Shown here piece by piece: positions 8,859 to 19,370 of a stretch of 64,000 nucleotides of DNA (its first letter is position 1; each line of letters starts with the position of its first letter). Both the position numbers and the translations under genes were made by a program. Under the pieces are notes generated by a model, which did no database searches, was not told the DNA's origin, and saw only the letters and a list, made by a program, of their open reading frames with translations. The stretch is from contig NZ_CP031728.1 in assembly GCF_008806975.1 (NCBI RefSeq), positions 5,559,501-5,623,500 on the forward strand, written 5' to 3'. Origin of the DNA: Cellvibrio sp. KY-GH-1 (GTDB taxonomy: Bacteria; Pseudomonadota; Gammaproteobacteria; Pseudomonadales; Cellvibrionaceae).

Positions 8859-10853
8859 TTAGTGTTGGATGTCTTGTTCTTCAACATAAAGCGGCAGCGT
8901 TACGTAAAAGCTACTACCGGCTCCTACTGATGAGCTTACTCCAATTTGGCCGTCCATTCGCTCTATTAATTCCTTGCTGATTGCCAGGCCTAGTCCGCTG
9001 CCACCTTTTAGGCGCGTGGTGGTGGAATCAATTTGTGAAAATTTTTTGAATAGTTTGTGTTGATCTTCTTTTGCAATGCCTGTTCCCTGGTCATTAATTT
9101 GTATTCTTGCTTTCTGCTCGTCGGCTGTTACCGCAATCGTTATCTCGCTGTGAGGCGGCGAAAATTTTGCCGCATTGGATAGGAGATTGGTAATGACCTG
9201 TTGTAATCTTAGTGAATCGACACTCACTGAAATCGATTCATCAGTAGCTAACATTTTGTAAGTTACTTGATGTTGCAACGCATAAGGACGGCAGGATTCA
9301 ATTGTTTTTTCAATTAAAGGTAGCAAGGGGCATACTTTTAATTCAAATTCTATTTTCCCTGCAATTAATTTATCCATGTCCAGTAAGTCATTTATCAGGC
9401 GCGCCAGTCGCTCGCTGTTTTGAACGGCGATATTCAATATTTTTTCGTTGGTCGTGGGATTTTGTTGAAGTTGGCCGCTCTCGAGTAATTTAAGCGAGCC
9501 GATGATAGATGTAAGCGGGGTGCGTAATTCATGGCTCACTACGGAAACAAACTCATTTTTTAACTGATCTAGCCGGGTACGCTCGCCGATATCCAAAATT
9601 TGTAGCAGCCAGTGCGTCTCATTGTTGTGCCAGTAACAGATTCCGAGCGTAATGAGGCTTATCAGCATCTCTCCGTCACTGCGCACTAACCTTGCTTCAA
9701 ATTGACAGCAGTGATCAGTTTGCGTGGTGTATCGATTGCGAATGTCCTGCATTTGATTGATAACCGGTTCGCGACAGTCCTTGGCAAAAATGTCGATGAG
9801 CTTAAGTTGTTCGAAATCAAGCAGGCTATAGTCAAGCATCCGGTAAAGACTGGGGTTCACTTCAATCCAGCGGCCTTCGTTATCAACTAACGCAAGACCT
9901 TGAGGAGAGGTGGTAAACATCCGTGCAAAACGTTGTTGGCTTTCGCGTAGCGTCAGTAATGTTTGCGCGCGCGCTTTCACTTCCTGAAAAAAGCGTGCAA
10001 GCAGGATCATACAGGCTACGGCCACCAACCAACCTCCGATCCGCAAGCTCGTTAGGGTTGAGCTCATGGGAATAGGTTCCGCAGCCGCAACTAGTTTCCA
10101 GTGGCGGCCGGGCAAATCCACGGTCAGATCAGCTTGGGCATAGCCGGGCGCAATGCTCTGGCCCGCGATTGTAGTGTTTGAGTCCTGATCTACGATTTGC
10201 AGTGCTATTTTGCGTTCCTTGGCGTCAACCGTTAAGCGGCTAAACAGGGTATCCGCATTAATAACGACACTAATAATTCCCCAGTAAACGTCGTCCTCCA
10301 GAAAAACCGGTGATCGATATATTAGCCCCTGGCCTCCTTGTTGCAGCGCTATTGGGCCAATCAGCGTTGCAATACGTGACTTGATTACTTTTTCCACCGC
10401 CGGCCATTGAGAGGGATTATCGGGGTAATACAAGCCCAACGCCTTTTCATTCCCTTCTAGAGGAAAAATGTAAGCGATGCGATTACCAGGTGCCAAACCG
10501 ATATTGCGGATGTGGTGGGTGCGATTTTGCAAGTTGGTTAACCAAGGCGCGAGCTCTTGACCGACGAGTACTCCCCCTTTGGCTTCCACATAAGCTTGCA
10601 AACCACTGACCAGATAAATTGATGCGCTGAGTTCTTGTTCTAACAAGCGGCCAACGTCGGCTACATCTTTGCCTAACTGCTGCAATTGCAGGTTGCGCAG
10701 CTGGGTTAAGTTGCTGCGAACTGCCAGCTCCAGGGCGCTTACCATTAAAATGAACAATACTAACGGTAAGATGACGCTCGCGAATTTGAGTCGGGACGGA
10801 CGATGGGCGCCCCCGGTACTTGTTTCAATAGGGTCTTGTTCGTTCAAAATCAT
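8859..10853 (-). CDS. CHASE-PAS sensor histidine kinase
   Basis: Membrane histidine kinase of 664 residues. A transmembrane helix (about 26-46) precedes a periplasmic domain (about 50-260) resembling CHASE, with RNIGLAPGNRIAYIFPLEGN. A second membrane helix (about 275-292) leads to a PAS domain (about 305-420), then HisKA with the phospho-acceptor in FVSVVSHELRTPLTSIIG and an intact ATPase domain: N-box NLLSNAAKFSP, G1 DQGTGI, G2 GGSGLGLAIS. No receiver domain is fused and no response regulator gene is adjacent. It lies 178 bases upstream of the degenerate sensor on the same strand and diverges from phhB with 26 bases between the starts. The periplasmic ligand is unknown. Confidence 0.9.
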   Translation of the reverse strand: MILNEQDPIETSTGGAHRPSRLKFASVILPLVLFILMVSALELAVRSNLTQLRNLQLQQLGKDVADVGRLLEQELSASIYLVSGLQAYVEAKGGVLVGQELAPWLTNLQNRTHHIRNIGLAPGNRIAYIFPLEGNEKALGLYYPDNPSQWPAVEKVIKSRIATLIGPIALQQGGQGLIYRSPVFLEDDVYWGIISVVINADTLFSRLTVDAKERKIALQIVDQDSNTTIAGQSIAPGYAQADLTVDLPGRHWKLVAAAEPIPMSSTLTSLRIGGWLVAVACMILLARFFQEVKARAQTLLTLRESQQRFARMFTTSPQGLALVDNEGRWIEVNPSLYRMLDYSLLDFEQLKLIDIFAKDCREPVINQMQDIRNRYTTQTDHCCQFEARLVRSDGEMLISLITLGICYWHNNETHWLLQILDIGERTRLDQLKNEFVSVVSHELRTPLTSIIGSLKLLESGQLQQNPTTNEKILNIAVQNSERLARLINDLLDMDKLIAGKIEFELKVCPLLPLIEKTIESCRPYALQHQVTYKMLATDESISVSVDSLRLQQVITNLLSNAAKFSPPHSEITIAVTADEQKARIQINDQGTGIAKEDQHKLFKKFSQIDSTTTRLKGGSGLGLAISKELIERMDGQIGVSSSVGAGSSFYVTLPLYVEEQDIQH

Positions 10854-10879
10854 TGCAACCCAGAGAAGGAATAAAAGTT

Positions 10880-11236
10880 ATGTTGATTGACAAAAACTGT
10901 AGCGCATGTCGCGGTGATTCGCCGCCCTTGGGTCAGCAGGAGTTGGCAAATGTTTTAGCCGAGTTGCCCGGCTGGAGTCTGGAGTACGTCGACGGGGTTG
11001 CCCAGCTCGTACAAACCTATAAGTTTAGGAACTTTCTGCAGGCCCTGGCGTTTACCCAGGCGGTTGGTGCCTTGGCGGAAGAGTATGGACATCATCCGGC
11101 GCTGTTAACTGAGTGGGGAAAGGTGAAAGTGAGCTGGTGGACCCACAAGATAAGAGGATTGCATGAAAATGACGCAATCATGGCTGCAAAAACCGGGCAG
11201 CTTTTTAGTGCCCGGTTTGCGCCAGATAAATCATAA
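10880..11236 (+). CDS. phhB: Pterin-4a-carbinolamine dehydratase
   Basis: Small cytoplasmic enzyme (118 residues) that dehydrates 4a-hydroxytetrahydropterin, the by-product of aromatic amino acid hydroxylases, for pterin recycling. The sequence carries the family pattern: WSLEYVDGVAQLVQTYKF, then EYGHHPALLTEWGKVKVSWWTH with the conserved histidines, then GLHENDAIMAAK. The ATG at 10880 has AGAAGGA about 8 bases upstream and is preferred to the in-frame ATG at 10853, which overlaps the start of the divergent kinase. No phenylalanine hydroxylase gene is in the window, so its partner is unknown here. Confidence 0.93.
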   Translation: MLIDKNCSACRGDSPPLGQQELANVLAELPGWSLEYVDGVAQLVQTYKFRNFLQALAFTQAVGALAEEYGHHPALLTEWGKVKVSWWTHKIRGLHENDAIMAAKTGQLFSARFAPDKS

Positions 11237-11257
11237 AAACGATTGTGATGCAGAAAA

Positions 11258-11887
11258 TTAATACAACCGATACTGTTCGGGGATTTGCTCAACCGAATCG
11301 ATAGGTGGTGTTAGTTTGTGCAGGATGCCGTCGTGGATGTCGTAAATCCAGCCGTGAATGGTCAGTTCCTGGCCGCGTGCCCAGGCATTTTGCACAATAT
11401 TGCTGCGTGAAATATTGTCTACCTGCTGGATTACATTGAGTTCGCACAAACGGTTCACACGTTCATCCTGATCAGCCATCCGATCAATAATGTCTTTGTT
11501 GGTGTAATACACATCGCGAATATTGCGTAACCAGTAATCAATCAAGCCCAGCTTTTGATTTTCCAACGCCGCTCTTACACCGCCGCAACCATAGTGGCCA
11601 GTAACCATCACGTGTTTCACTTTCAAAAACTCAACGGCGTAGTTTAATACCGTCATGCAATTCAGGTCGGTGTGAATAACTACGTTTGCCACATTGCGGT
11701 GCACGAAGATTTCACCGGGCGCCAGGTTGAGAATTTGATTGGCGGGGACGCGGCTATCCGAGCAGCCTATCCATAAATATTCCGGTGCTTGTTGTTTGGC
11801 CAGGTTGGAAAAAAATTCGGGATCTTCTTTTTTGATGTCAGTTGCCCATTTTACGTTGGCGGCAAACAGGCTTTCTAAATCGCTCAT
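11258..11887 (-). CDS. can: Beta-class carbonic anhydrase
   Basis: Zinc enzyme interconverting CO2 and bicarbonate in the cytoplasm, 209 residues. Zinc ligands and the active-site dyad are visible: Cys with Asp-Arg in WIGCSDSRVPA, then the His and second Cys in VTGHYGCGGVRAAL. Other landmarks are FVHRNVANVV and GWIYDI near the C-terminus. The start is taken at the ATG at 11887, with GGAG just upstream; the frame extends to a TTG at 11899 that would absorb that ribosome site. It converges with phhB, the two stops being about 20 bases apart. Confidence 0.95.
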   Translation of the reverse strand: MSDLESLFAANVKWATDIKKEDPEFFSNLAKQQAPEYLWIGCSDSRVPANQILNLAPGEIFVHRNVANVVIHTDLNCMTVLNYAVEFLKVKHVMVTGHYGCGGVRAALENQKLGLIDYWLRNIRDVYYTNKDIIDRMADQDERVNRLCELNVIQQVDNISRSNIVQNAWARGQELTIHGWIYDIHDGILHKLTPPIDSVEQIPEQYRLY

Positions 11888-12076
11888 GGCAGGCTCCAAT
11901 ATCTCTTATAACAAATGTGATCTCTTGAACTAACGTGAGACGCTTACTTGGGGTCGCTTAATTCAGTCGGCAGTATAGGGGAAAGCCGGCTGCGAGTGTT
12001 ACATTGCAGGTTTTGTTCAGGTAATTTTCTGGGTTCAGCAATATGAGCCAGTTATTTTTTCTGTTGGTAGGTAGCG

Positions 12077-13555
12077 ATGACGAAGAGCACGCAGCAAAAT
12101 ACTCTTTATTGGCATGATTACGAGACTTGGGGGGAGGTGCCAGCGGTAGATCGGCCCTCGCAATTTGCCGGGGTGCGCACGGATGAAGCGCTGAATATTA
12201 TTGGTGAACCCTTGATGATTTACTGCCAGCCTGCGGTCGATCTCCTACCCAAACCGGAAGCCTGCCTGATCACTGGCTTACTGCCCCAAGTCGCGTTGGA
12301 GCGGGGGTTACCGGAATATCAATTTATTGCGCGGATTCACGCCGAGTTGTCTCGTCCGGGAACCTGTGGCGTTGGGTTTAATTCCATCCGCTTTGACGAT
12401 GAAGTTACTCGCTATACGCTCTATCGTAATTTCTATGATCCCTACGAGCGCGAGTGGCGTAATGGCAATTCGCGCTGGGATATTATCGATATGGTGCGTA
12501 TGACCCGTGCCCTGCGGCCTGAAGGAATTGAGTGGCCGAATTACGAGGATGGCCGCCCTTGTTTCAAACTGGAAATGTTGACTAAGGCCAATGGTCTGGT
12601 TCATGAAGCGGCGCACGATGCGCTTTCGGATGTTTACGCCACTATCGCGGTGGCTAAACTGATTAAGACCCGCCAACCCAAACTTTATGATTATGCCTAT
12701 AAATTGCGCGATAAGCGCTTTGCCAGCGGCATGATTGAAATTGATAGCCATAAACCACTGCTGCATATTTCATCGCGTTTTCCTGCCGAGAATGGCAATG
12801 CTGCATTGGTATTGCCATTGGCGATGCACCCCGCCAATAAAAATTCGGTGATTGCATATAATTTATCGGCTGATCCCCAAGCGCTATTAAACTTGTCGGT
12901 TGATGAGTTGCGTCTGCGTTTGTATACCCGCACCGACGATCTGCCTGAGGGTGTGGAGCGACTGGCATTGAAGGAAATCCATTTAAATAAAACGCCGATG
13001 TTGTTGCCGGCGAACATGTTGGATGACGCAACGGCGCAACGTTTACAAATTAATAAAGCGGCCTGCGAACACAATTGGAATCAACTGCGCAATCTGACGT
13101 TGGATGAACAGCAGCGTCTGCAACACACGCTGTTCCAGCTCTATAGTGAAAATAACTTCGCGGAAAAAACTGATCCTGAGCAAATGCTTTACGGTGGCTT
13201 TTTTGAGGATCATGACAAGCGCTTAATGGCCCGCGTGCGGCAAGCCGACACAGAAGCCCTGGCAGGCGTACAATTTGATTTTCGCGATCCTCGTTTGGGT
13301 GAAATGCTATTTCGCTATCGCGCGCGTAATTTTCCATCCAGTCTTAATCCCGAAGAGCGACTGCGCTGGAAAGCCTTTTGCCGATGGAGACTCACCAATC
13401 AAGATTCCCAATCCAGCCTGACCTTGCCAGAGTTTTATGTGCGACTGGCACAGCTAGTGGCCGATGCTAGTCTTAGTGAACAACAGCAAAATTTACTCAA
13501 GCAATTGCGGGCTTATGCCGATAAGTTGCAAGAGCAAGTAGTTGCAATCGAATAA
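12077..13555 (+). CDS. sbcB: Exodeoxyribonuclease I
   Basis: 3'-to-5' single-strand DNA exonuclease acting in recombination and mismatch repair. The 492-residue length fits the family (E. coli about 475). The DEDDh active site can be followed: Asp and Glu in YWHDYETWG, Asp in NSIRFDDEVT, and the His-x4-Asp pair in HDALSDVYAT. The C-terminal SH3-like and helical extension specific to exonuclease I follows, with YGGFFEDHD and FPSSLNPEERLRW. The ATG at 12077 lies behind GGTAGCG. It stands alone, with about 190 bases upstream to the divergent carbonic anhydrase start and 140 bases to the next gene. Confidence 0.95.
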   Translation: MTKSTQQNTLYWHDYETWGEVPAVDRPSQFAGVRTDEALNIIGEPLMIYCQPAVDLLPKPEACLITGLLPQVALERGLPEYQFIARIHAELSRPGTCGVGFNSIRFDDEVTRYTLYRNFYDPYEREWRNGNSRWDIIDMVRMTRALRPEGIEWPNYEDGRPCFKLEMLTKANGLVHEAAHDALSDVYATIAVAKLIKTRQPKLYDYAYKLRDKRFASGMIEIDSHKPLLHISSRFPAENGNAALVLPLAMHPANKNSVIAYNLSADPQALLNLSVDELRLRLYTRTDDLPEGVERLALKEIHLNKTPMLLPANMLDDATAQRLQINKAACEHNWNQLRNLTLDEQQRLQHTLFQLYSENNFAEKTDPEQMLYGGFFEDHDKRLMARVRQADTEALAGVQFDFRDPRLGEMLFRYRARNFPSSLNPEERLRWKAFCRWRLTNQDSQSSLTLPEFYVRLAQLVADASLSEQQQNLLKQLRAYADKLQEQVVAIE

Positions 13556-13696
13556 GCCCTAACAGTAGCGATTGCAACCGCATAGCGATCCATGGATGGG
13601 CTATCAACCCCGCGGGTACGCTTCAAGCGTTATAACAATATTTGCCAAACCATTAACCCGCTGGCACAGGTCAATCACTACTCCGGAGTTCAGACA

Positions 13697-15592
13697 ATGG
13701 CTACTCGTTGGTCACTACGCAAAAAAATCAGCGCGTCGGTTGCAGTTTCCCTTTTATTGGTGGGCTGCGCTGTTTCTTACCTTTCCTATTCTTCGGCTAT
13801 GACGGCGATGGAAGTGAACATCAATCGCCAAATAGCGGGTATATCCGCTACTTTCAGCAAATATGTGAGCGATTGGTTTGCATTGAAAGGCAAGGCACTG
13901 GAAGGTTTTCCAGCGGCTGCCACCGAGGAGGCCTACAACGCGCACCTCACCCAGGTAAAAGTGTCGGCCGATGTGGATAACAGTTTTCTCGCTTTTGCAG
14001 ATGGCAAGCTCTACAACGCCAACAATCTGGTGATGGCGCCCGGTAATGACGACCCGCGCGTGTGGGGTTGGTATATCGCCGCCACCAAAAATCCGGGCGC
14101 TACCTATATTGATAACCCCTCGGTCGCTTCAGCTACCGGTAAAAATGTGGTGTCACTCGGTCGTGCAGTACTTAACGGTGATGGCACCATCAAAGCCATC
14201 TTGGGTGTGGATGTGGTGATTGACGATATTGTCCAGCAGCTGCGCGATATCGATTTGCCTGGCAATGGGTATATGTTTATCGCGCGCAACGGCAAGGTGT
14301 TTGCGCATGCGGATAAAAATTTGCTGAGTAAATCGTTGTCGGACATTTCTGTCGATCTTACATCGGCGACGCTTGAACAGATTCTGCGAGATAAAGACGC
14401 GTTGCATCTGGTGACTATCGACGATAAAGCATTTCAGGTGTTTGCCAGCGCTATTCCCAAAACGGATTTAACGCTGGTGATGGTGTCTGAACGGGATTTG
14501 TTGGTGGGGCCAGTGCAATCTACTTTGCTCGGGCAGTTGGTGGCGATTCTGGTGTTGCTGGTGGTGACTATCCTCGCGCTTAACTGGCTAAATGGGGTGC
14601 TGTTGCAGCCGTTGCATAATGTATCGGAGTCCCTGTCGCAAATCGCATCTGGTGGTGGCGATCTTTCTCGTCGGTTGTCGGTTACGTCCAATGATGAGGT
14701 AGGGCGACTGGCAGAGAATTTTAATTCGTTTGTGGAGCATATGAATGATCTGGTGCGGCACATTCGCGCGCAGGCGACTGATCTGCAAGAGAATGCGCGC
14801 GCGATGGCGGATTCAGCGATGACCTCGGTGCGCGAGTTAAATGGGCAGCAACAGCAAATTGGTATGGTTGCCCTGGCCATGAATGAAATGACCAATGCTA
14901 CCCAGGAAATTGCCCATCACGCCGAACACACCGCTGATTCGGTACGTGAATCGGTAAATAGTGCGGAGGCGGGAAAGCAACAGGTTGATAAAACCCGCGA
15001 TTCCATTGTGGTGTTGGCAAAAAAAGTAGATCAGGCGGGAACAGTTATTTCCACGCTGAACGCCAATGCGCAAAACATTAGCGGGATTCTCGCTACTATT
15101 AAAGGTATCGCAGAGCAGACCAACTTGCTCGCGCTCAATGCGGCCATTGAGGCAGCACGTGCCGGTGAGCAGGGACGGGGGTTTGCGGTGGTTGCCGATG
15201 AAGTACGGGTATTATCCCAGCGCACCCATGCCAGCACCGAGGAGATTCAGGCGATGATTGCCAGCTTGCAATCCACGGCGCAAAACGCGGTGTCAATTAT
15301 GGAAGAGGGTAGTCACTTGGCGAGTGGGAGTGTGCAGAATGCAGATAACGCATCTGAGTCTTTGAACCGTATCAACACCGCAGTCGGTGCAATTAGCGGT
15401 ATGGCGGTGCAGATTGCGACCGCCGCGGAAGAGCAAAGTCACGTCGTGAAAGAGGTGTTGGGCAATATCACAAGCATTCAGCGCGTTGCCGACGAAGCTG
15501 CGGCCGATGCCAATCAGGGTGAGGCGCGCGCAAAAAGTTTGCAGGATCTTGCCTTGGGGCTTAATGACAAGGTATCCAGCTTTCGGCTGTAA
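13697..15592 (+). CDS. Methyl-accepting chemotaxis protein with dCache-type sensor
   Basis: Chemoreceptor of 631 residues. A transmembrane helix (about 12-34) precedes a periplasmic domain of about 240 residues resembling double Cache ([31 protein letters not shown]), which in this family often binds amino acids, amines or organic acids. A second membrane helix (about 275-298), a HAMP domain and a signalling domain with the tip [20 protein letters not shown] follow. Unlike the receptor at 285 it has no PAS domain and no C-terminal WEEF-like tether, ending in DKVSSFRL. The ATG at 13697 has GGAG 8 bases upstream and is preferred over ATG 13592, which would add a non-homologous leader. It is an orphan receptor with a terminator after it. 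Ligand unknown. Confidence 0.93.
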   Translation: MATRWSLRKKISASVAVSLLLVGCAVSYLSYSSAMTAMEVNINRQIAGISATFSKYVSDWFALKGKALEGFPAAATEEAYNAHLTQVKVSADVDNSFLAFADGKLYNANNLVMAPGNDDPRVWGWYIAATKNPGATYIDNPSVASATGKNVVSLGRAVLNGDGTIKAILGVDVVIDDIVQQLRDIDLPGNGYMFIARNGKVFAHADKNLLSKSLSDISVDLTSATLEQILRDKDALHLVTIDDKAFQVFASAIPKTDLTLVMVSERDLLVGPVQSTLLGQLVAILVLLVVTILALNWLNGVLLQPLHNVSESLSQIASGGGDLSRRLSVTSNDEVGRLAENFNSFVEHMNDLVRHIRAQATDLQENARAMADSAMTSVRELNGQQQQIGMVALAMNEMTNATQEIAHHAEHTADSVRESVNSAEAGKQQVDKTRDSIVVLAKKVDQAGTVISTLNANAQNISGILATIKGIAEQTNLLALNAAIEAARAGEQGRGFAVVADEVRVLSQRTHASTEEIQAMIASLQSTAQNAVSIMEEGSHLASGSVQNADNASESLNRINTAVGAISGMAVQIATAAEEQSHVVKEVLGNITSIQRVADEAAADANQGEARAKSLQDLALGLNDKVSSFRL

Positions 15593-15642
15593 CCATCTTT
15601 CAGGTTGGCTAATATTGAACGCAACAAAATTTATCGTCACAA

Positions 15643-15668
15643 AGCAGCCCGAGGGCTGCTTTTGTTTT
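15643..15668 (+). terminator. Rho-independent terminator after the chemoreceptor gene
   Basis: Perfect 7-bp stem AGCAGCC / GGCTGCT (15643-15649 with 15654-15660) and a short loop, followed by TTTGTTTT. It lies 50 bases after the receptor stop. Confidence 0.8.
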
Positions 15669-15822
15669 CATGGTGATGTTGGGAGCTATTGTCATTTACT
15701 GCTAAAAACCGGCATTTAACCCTGTTAGGTGTGGGAATTTAGCAAGCTTGCGAGTACAATCCCGCGCCCGTATAAGCACCTGCCCCAAGTGGATCGTAAA
15801 CGAATTTTAGTGGGAGCCCCCT

Positions 15823-17040
15823 ATGTCTTCTATCAAGAAAGTGGTTCTGGCCTATTCAGGCGGCCTGGATACCTCAGTGATCGTCAAATGGCTGCAAGAA
15901 AACTATAACTGCGAAGTGATCACCTTTACCGCTGACATAGGTCAGGGCGAAGAAGTTGAACCGGCGCGTGCCAAAGCCCAGGCGTTGGGTGTAAAACAAA
16001 TCTACATTGATGACTTGCGTGAAGAGTTTGTGCGTGACTTTGTATTCCCGATGTTCCGTGCTAACACCATTTATGAAGGTGAATACCTGCTGGGTACTTC
16101 GATTGCGCGCCCATTAATCGCCAAACGTCTGATTGAAATCGCAAATGAAGTTGGTGCCGATGCAATCTCCCACGGTGCGACTGGTAAAGGTAACGACCAG
16201 GTACGTTTCGAATTGGGTGCTTATGCACTGAAACCAGGTATTAAGGTAATTGCTCCATGGCGCGAGTGGGATCTTACTTCCCGCGAAACCCTGATGAATT
16301 ACTGTGAAAAGAACAATATTCCGGTGGATTTCACCAAGAAAAAGGCATCCCCTTATTCTATGGATGCCAACCTGTTGCACATTTCCTATGAAGGTAAAGT
16401 CCTGGAAAACCCATGGACCGAAGCGGAAGACGATATGTGGCGTTGGACTGTTGCCCCGGAAGCCGCTCCAGACAAAGCTACCTACCTTGAACTAACTTAT
16501 GAAAAAGGCGATGTGGTTGCTATCGATGGCAAGCGCATGTCTCCGGCAACTATCCTGGCTTATCTAAACAAAGTGGGTGGCGAGAATGGCGTGGGTCGTC
16601 TGGATATCGTTGAAAACCGCTACGTAGGTATGAAGTCGCGCGGCTGCTATGAAACTCCCGGCGGCACCATCATGCTGCGCGCTCATCGCGCGATCGAGTC
16701 CATCACTCTGGACCGTGAAGTTGCCCATCTGAAAGACAGCATAATGCCTAAATACGCCGAGATGATCTATAACGGTTATTGGTGGAGTCCAGAGCGTAAA
16801 ATGTTGCAGGCGATGATCGATGAGTCGCAACAATTCGTGAATGGTGATGTGCGCGTCAAACTCTACAAAGGCTCGGTCCATGTTGTAGGTCGTCGCTCAG
16901 CAGACAGTCTCTTCGATGAAAAAGTAGCTACATTTGAAGATGATGCGGGCGCGTACAACCAGAAAGATGCAGAAGGCTTCATCAAGCTCAATGCCCTGCG
17001 TATGCGTATAGCCGCCAACAAAGGCCGTGTCCTCAAGTAA
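15823..17040 (+). CDS. argG: Argininosuccinate synthase
   Basis: Joins citrulline and aspartate with ATP in arginine biosynthesis, in the cytoplasm. The 405-residue protein begins with the ATP pyrophosphatase loop [14 protein letters not shown], followed by [38 protein letters not shown] and the substrate motif [14 protein letters not shown], all diagnostic for type I ArgG. The ATG at 15823 follows a GGGAG-type ribosome site. It is monocistronic, flanked by terminators on both sides. In P. aeruginosa argG lies beside motY-pyrC-rnt; here those genes are about 19 kb away, so the neighbourhood has been rearranged. Confidence 0.98.
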   Translation: MSSIKKVVLAYSGGLDTSVIVKWLQENYNCEVITFTADIGQGEEVEPARAKAQALGVKQIYIDDLREEFVRDFVFPMFRANTIYEGEYLLGTSIARPLIAKRLIEIANEVGADAISHGATGKGNDQVRFELGAYALKPGIKVIAPWREWDLTSRETLMNYCEKNNIPVDFTKKKASPYSMDANLLHISYEGKVLENPWTEAEDDMWRWTVAPEAAPDKATYLELTYEKGDVVAIDGKRMSPATILAYLNKVGGENGVGRLDIVENRYVGMKSRGCYETPGGTIMLRAHRAIESITLDREVAHLKDSIMPKYAEMIYNGYWWSPERKMLQAMIDESQQFVNGDVRVKLYKGSVHVVGRRSADSLFDEKVATFEDDAGAYNQKDAEGFIKLNALRMRIAANKGRVLK

Positions 17041-17051
17041 TTGTCCGGCGC

Positions 17052-17080
17052 TCCCGCAGCCATGGCGGCTGCGGGAAGTT
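17052..17080 (+). terminator. Probable terminator after argG
   Basis: Perfect 10-bp stem TCCCGCAGCC / GGCTGCGGGA (17052-17061 with 17067-17076) and a 5-base loop. The T tract is short (AGTTT), so strength is uncertain, but the position 11 bases after the argG stop fits. Confidence 0.65.
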
Positions 17081-17122
17081 TGATCAATTGATGATTCGGT
17101 TGATTAAAAGCGCATAAATAAT

Positions 17123-17136
17123 TTGATAAATATCAA
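17123..17136 (+). promoter_or_regulatory. FNR/Anr box upstream of ccoN
   Basis: TTGATAAATATCAA is a perfect match to the FNR/Anr consensus TTGAT-N4-ATCAA. It lies 157 bases before the ccoN start. If it works at the usual -41.5 position, transcription would start near 17171, with CAAAAT (17159-17164) as a weak -10. Anr control of ccoNOQP is well established in pseudomonads; operation here is inferred from the sequence. Confidence 0.85.
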
Positions 17137-17154
17137 TCCTGTAACTGCAAGTGT

Positions 17155-17188
17155 GAGACAAAATGCCGCGCTTGAGGCAAAATGCCGC
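17155..17188 (+). repeat. Two direct copies of a 15-bp motif in the ccoN leader or promoter
   Basis: GAGACAAAATGCCGC (17155-17169) is repeated with one mismatch as GAGGCAAAATGCCGC (17174-17188), with a 19-bp period. The second copy contains the small palindrome GGCA-AAA-TGCC. The repeats straddle the transcription start expected from the FNR box. Function unknown. Confidence 0.7.
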
Positions 17189-17293
17189 ACCTAAAGTAGG
17201 GTTATAGCTTTTGATAACTGCCTGATACTGGCAATACCGGTTAAGCCGAGACGTAAAGTTTTTATTTTTCTTTTTAAGTAACAGGAAAGTCCT

Positions 17294-18748
17294 ATGGGTA
17301 GTCACGCGACTGTAGCTGGGGATCCTCCAGTATACGACTTAGACATAGTACGCAAATTCTCCATTATGACCATTGTATGGGGCATAGTTGGTATGGGAGT
17401 GGGCGTATTCATTGCGGCGGAATTGGTGTGGCCAGGTCTGAACGACTTGCTGCAACCCTATACCGCGTTTGGCCGTTTGCGCCCTTTGCACACCAACGCG
17501 GTAATTTTTGCGTTTGGTGGTTGTGCGCTCTTTGCTACCTCTTATTACGTCGTGCAACGCACCTGTCAGACGACCCTGTTCGGTGGTTGGTTAGTGCCTT
17601 TCACCTTTTGGGGCTGGCAAACTGTTATCGTGCTCGCGGCAATTACCCTGCCACAGGGTATTACCTCCGCTAAAGAATATGCCGAATTGGAATGGCCAAT
17701 CGACATATTGTTGGCATTAGTATGGATCGCTTATGCGGTAGTGTTCTTCGGTACTATCGTTAAGCGCAAAACCTCGCACATTTATGTTGCAAACTGGTTC
17801 TACGGCGGTTTTATCGTTACCGTTGCTGCACTTCATATTGTTAATAGCGCAGCTATCCCGGTTACCTTGACCAAGTCTTACTCTGCTTATGCCGGTGCTG
17901 CTGATGCTATGGTGCAGTGGTGGTATGGCCACAACGCGGTAGGTTTCTTCCTGACTGCAGGCTTCCTGGGCATGATGTATTACTTCGTACCCAAGCAAGC
18001 GGGTCGTCCTGTTTACTCTTATCAACTGTCCATCGTTCACTTCTGGGCGCTGATCTCTCTGTACATTTGGGCAGGTTCACACCACTTGCATTACTCCGCG
18101 TTGCCGGATTGGACCCAATCTTTGGGTATGGTGATGTCGCTGATTCTGTTGGCGCCAAGCTGGGGCGGCATGATCAATGGGATCATGACTTTGTCGGGCG
18201 CATGGCACAAATTGCGTACTGACCCCACCTTGCGCTTCCTGGTCGTGGCTTTGTCCTTCTACGGCATGTCTACCTTCGAAGGCCCGATGATGGCAATCAA
18301 AAATGTAAACGCCTTATCACACAACACCGACTGGACTGTAGGTCACGTACACTCAGGTGCGTTGGGTTGGGTAGCGATGATTTCTATCGGTGCTGTATAT
18401 CACATGTTGCCAAAGCTGTTTAACCGCGAAGAAATGTTCAGTGTGAAGTTGATCAACCTGCACTTCTGGCTGGCTACTGTAGGTACTGTTCTCTATGTAG
18501 TAGCTATGTGGATCAATGGTATTGGCCAAGGTTTGATGTGGCGTGCGTTCAACCCTGATGGTTCTTTGACCTACAGCTTTATTGAAGTTGTAGTGTTCAG
18601 CAAAGGCGGTTACATCATGCGCTTTATCGGCGGTGCTTTCTTCCTGACCGGTATGCTTGTAATGGCTTACAACACCTATCGTACAGTGCGTGCTGCCAAC
18701 CAACAGGCAGCCACTGAAACCCAGCCTGTCCAGGCACCAGCTGTGTAA
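17294..18748 (+). CDS. ccoN: cbb3-type cytochrome c oxidase subunit I
   Basis: Catalytic haem-copper subunit of the high-affinity cbb3 oxidase, reducing oxygen to water at the inner membrane under microaerobic conditions. The 484-residue, largely hydrophobic protein has about twelve predicted membrane helices. Conserved segments include [17 protein letters not shown] (low-spin haem His), [20 protein letters not shown] (CuB-region His), [12 protein letters not shown] and [16 protein letters not shown] near the haem ligands. The ATG at 17294 follows an AGGAAAG site. It is first of ccoNOQP, with ccoO 10 bases downstream. A perfect FNR/Anr box upstream predicts oxygen-responsive control. Confidence 0.97.
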   Translation: MGSHATVAGDPPVYDLDIVRKFSIMTIVWGIVGMGVGVFIAAELVWPGLNDLLQPYTAFGRLRPLHTNAVIFAFGGCALFATSYYVVQRTCQTTLFGGWLVPFTFWGWQTVIVLAAITLPQGITSAKEYAELEWPIDILLALVWIAYAVVFFGTIVKRKTSHIYVANWFYGGFIVTVAALHIVNSAAIPVTLTKSYSAYAGAADAMVQWWYGHNAVGFFLTAGFLGMMYYFVPKQAGRPVYSYQLSIVHFWALISLYIWAGSHHLHYSALPDWTQSLGMVMSLILLAPSWGGMINGIMTLSGAWHKLRTDPTLRFLVVALSFYGMSTFEGPMMAIKNVNALSHNTDWTVGHVHSGALGWVAMISIGAVYHMLPKLFNREEMFSVKLINLHFWLATVGTVLYVVAMWINGIGQGLMWRAFNPDGSLTYSFIEVVVFSKGGYIMRFIGGAFFLTGMLVMAYNTYRTVRAANQQAATETQPVQAPAV

Positions 18749-18758
18749 GGGGAATGCC

Positions 18759-19370
18759 GTGAAAGGTCATGAGATAGTAGAAAAGAATATTGGTTTGATG
18801 ACTATTTTTATGGTTGTCGCCATTAGCTTCGGTGGTTTGGTAGAGATAGTTCCACAATTCTTTCTCAAGCAAACCACTACCCCTGTAGAAGGTTTGAAAC
18901 CTCTAAACGCTGTGCAACTGGAAGGTCGCGATATTTATATCCGCGAAGGTTGCCATGTGTGTCATACCCAGATGGTACGTCCACTGCGTGCTGAAGTAGA
19001 ACGTTATGGTCACTACTCAGTAGCCGGTGAATCTGTATACGAGCATCCGTTCTTATGGGGCTCCAAGCGTACTGGTCCGGATCTCGCTCGCGTAGGCGGT
19101 CGTTATTCTGATGATTGGCATAAAGTGCATCTGTTCAATCCGCGCATTGTGGTACCAGAGTCCATCATGCCTGCTTACCCCTGGTTGTATGACAACAAGC
19201 TGGACGGCAAGCACACAGCAGACAAGATGCGTGCCTTGGCTAAAGTGGGTGTTCCCTATACTGAAGAAGACTTTGCTGGCGCCAAAAGAGCTGTGCATGG
19301 TGTAACTGAAATGGATGCGTTAGTTGCTTACCTGCAAAACCTCGGCGTGTTGTTAAAAGAGAAACGCTAA
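18759..19370 (+). CDS. ccoO: cbb3-type cytochrome c oxidase subunit II (mono-haem)
   Basis: Membrane-anchored mono-haem cytochrome c subunit of the cbb3 oxidase; passes electrons toward CcoN. The 203-residue protein has one N-terminal membrane helix (about 12-33) and a periplasmic domain with the haem c motif CHVCH in [15 protein letters not shown], then the conserved [15 protein letters not shown]. The GTG at 18759 is chosen because AAGGGGA sits 6 bases upstream and the product then starts [10 protein letters not shown], the usual CcoO beginning; the frame runs further back into ccoN without homology. It overlaps ccoQ by one base (TAATG). Confidence 0.96.
   Translation: MKGHEIVEKNIGLMTIFMVVAISFGGLVEIVPQFFLKQTTTPVEGLKPLNAVQLEGRDIYIREGCHVCHTQMVRPLRAEVERYGHYSVAGESVYEHPFLWGSKRTGPDLARVGGRYSDDWHKVHLFNPRIVVPESIMPAYPWLYDNKLDGKHTADKMRALAKVGVPYTEEDFAGAKRAVHGVTEMDALVAYLQNLGVLLKEKR

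Noticed and set aside
13592..13696. Longer N-terminus for the second chemoreceptor, from ATG 13592
   Set aside because: The added 35 residues have no homology pattern, while ATG 13697 has a good ribosome site and opens directly before the membrane helix.
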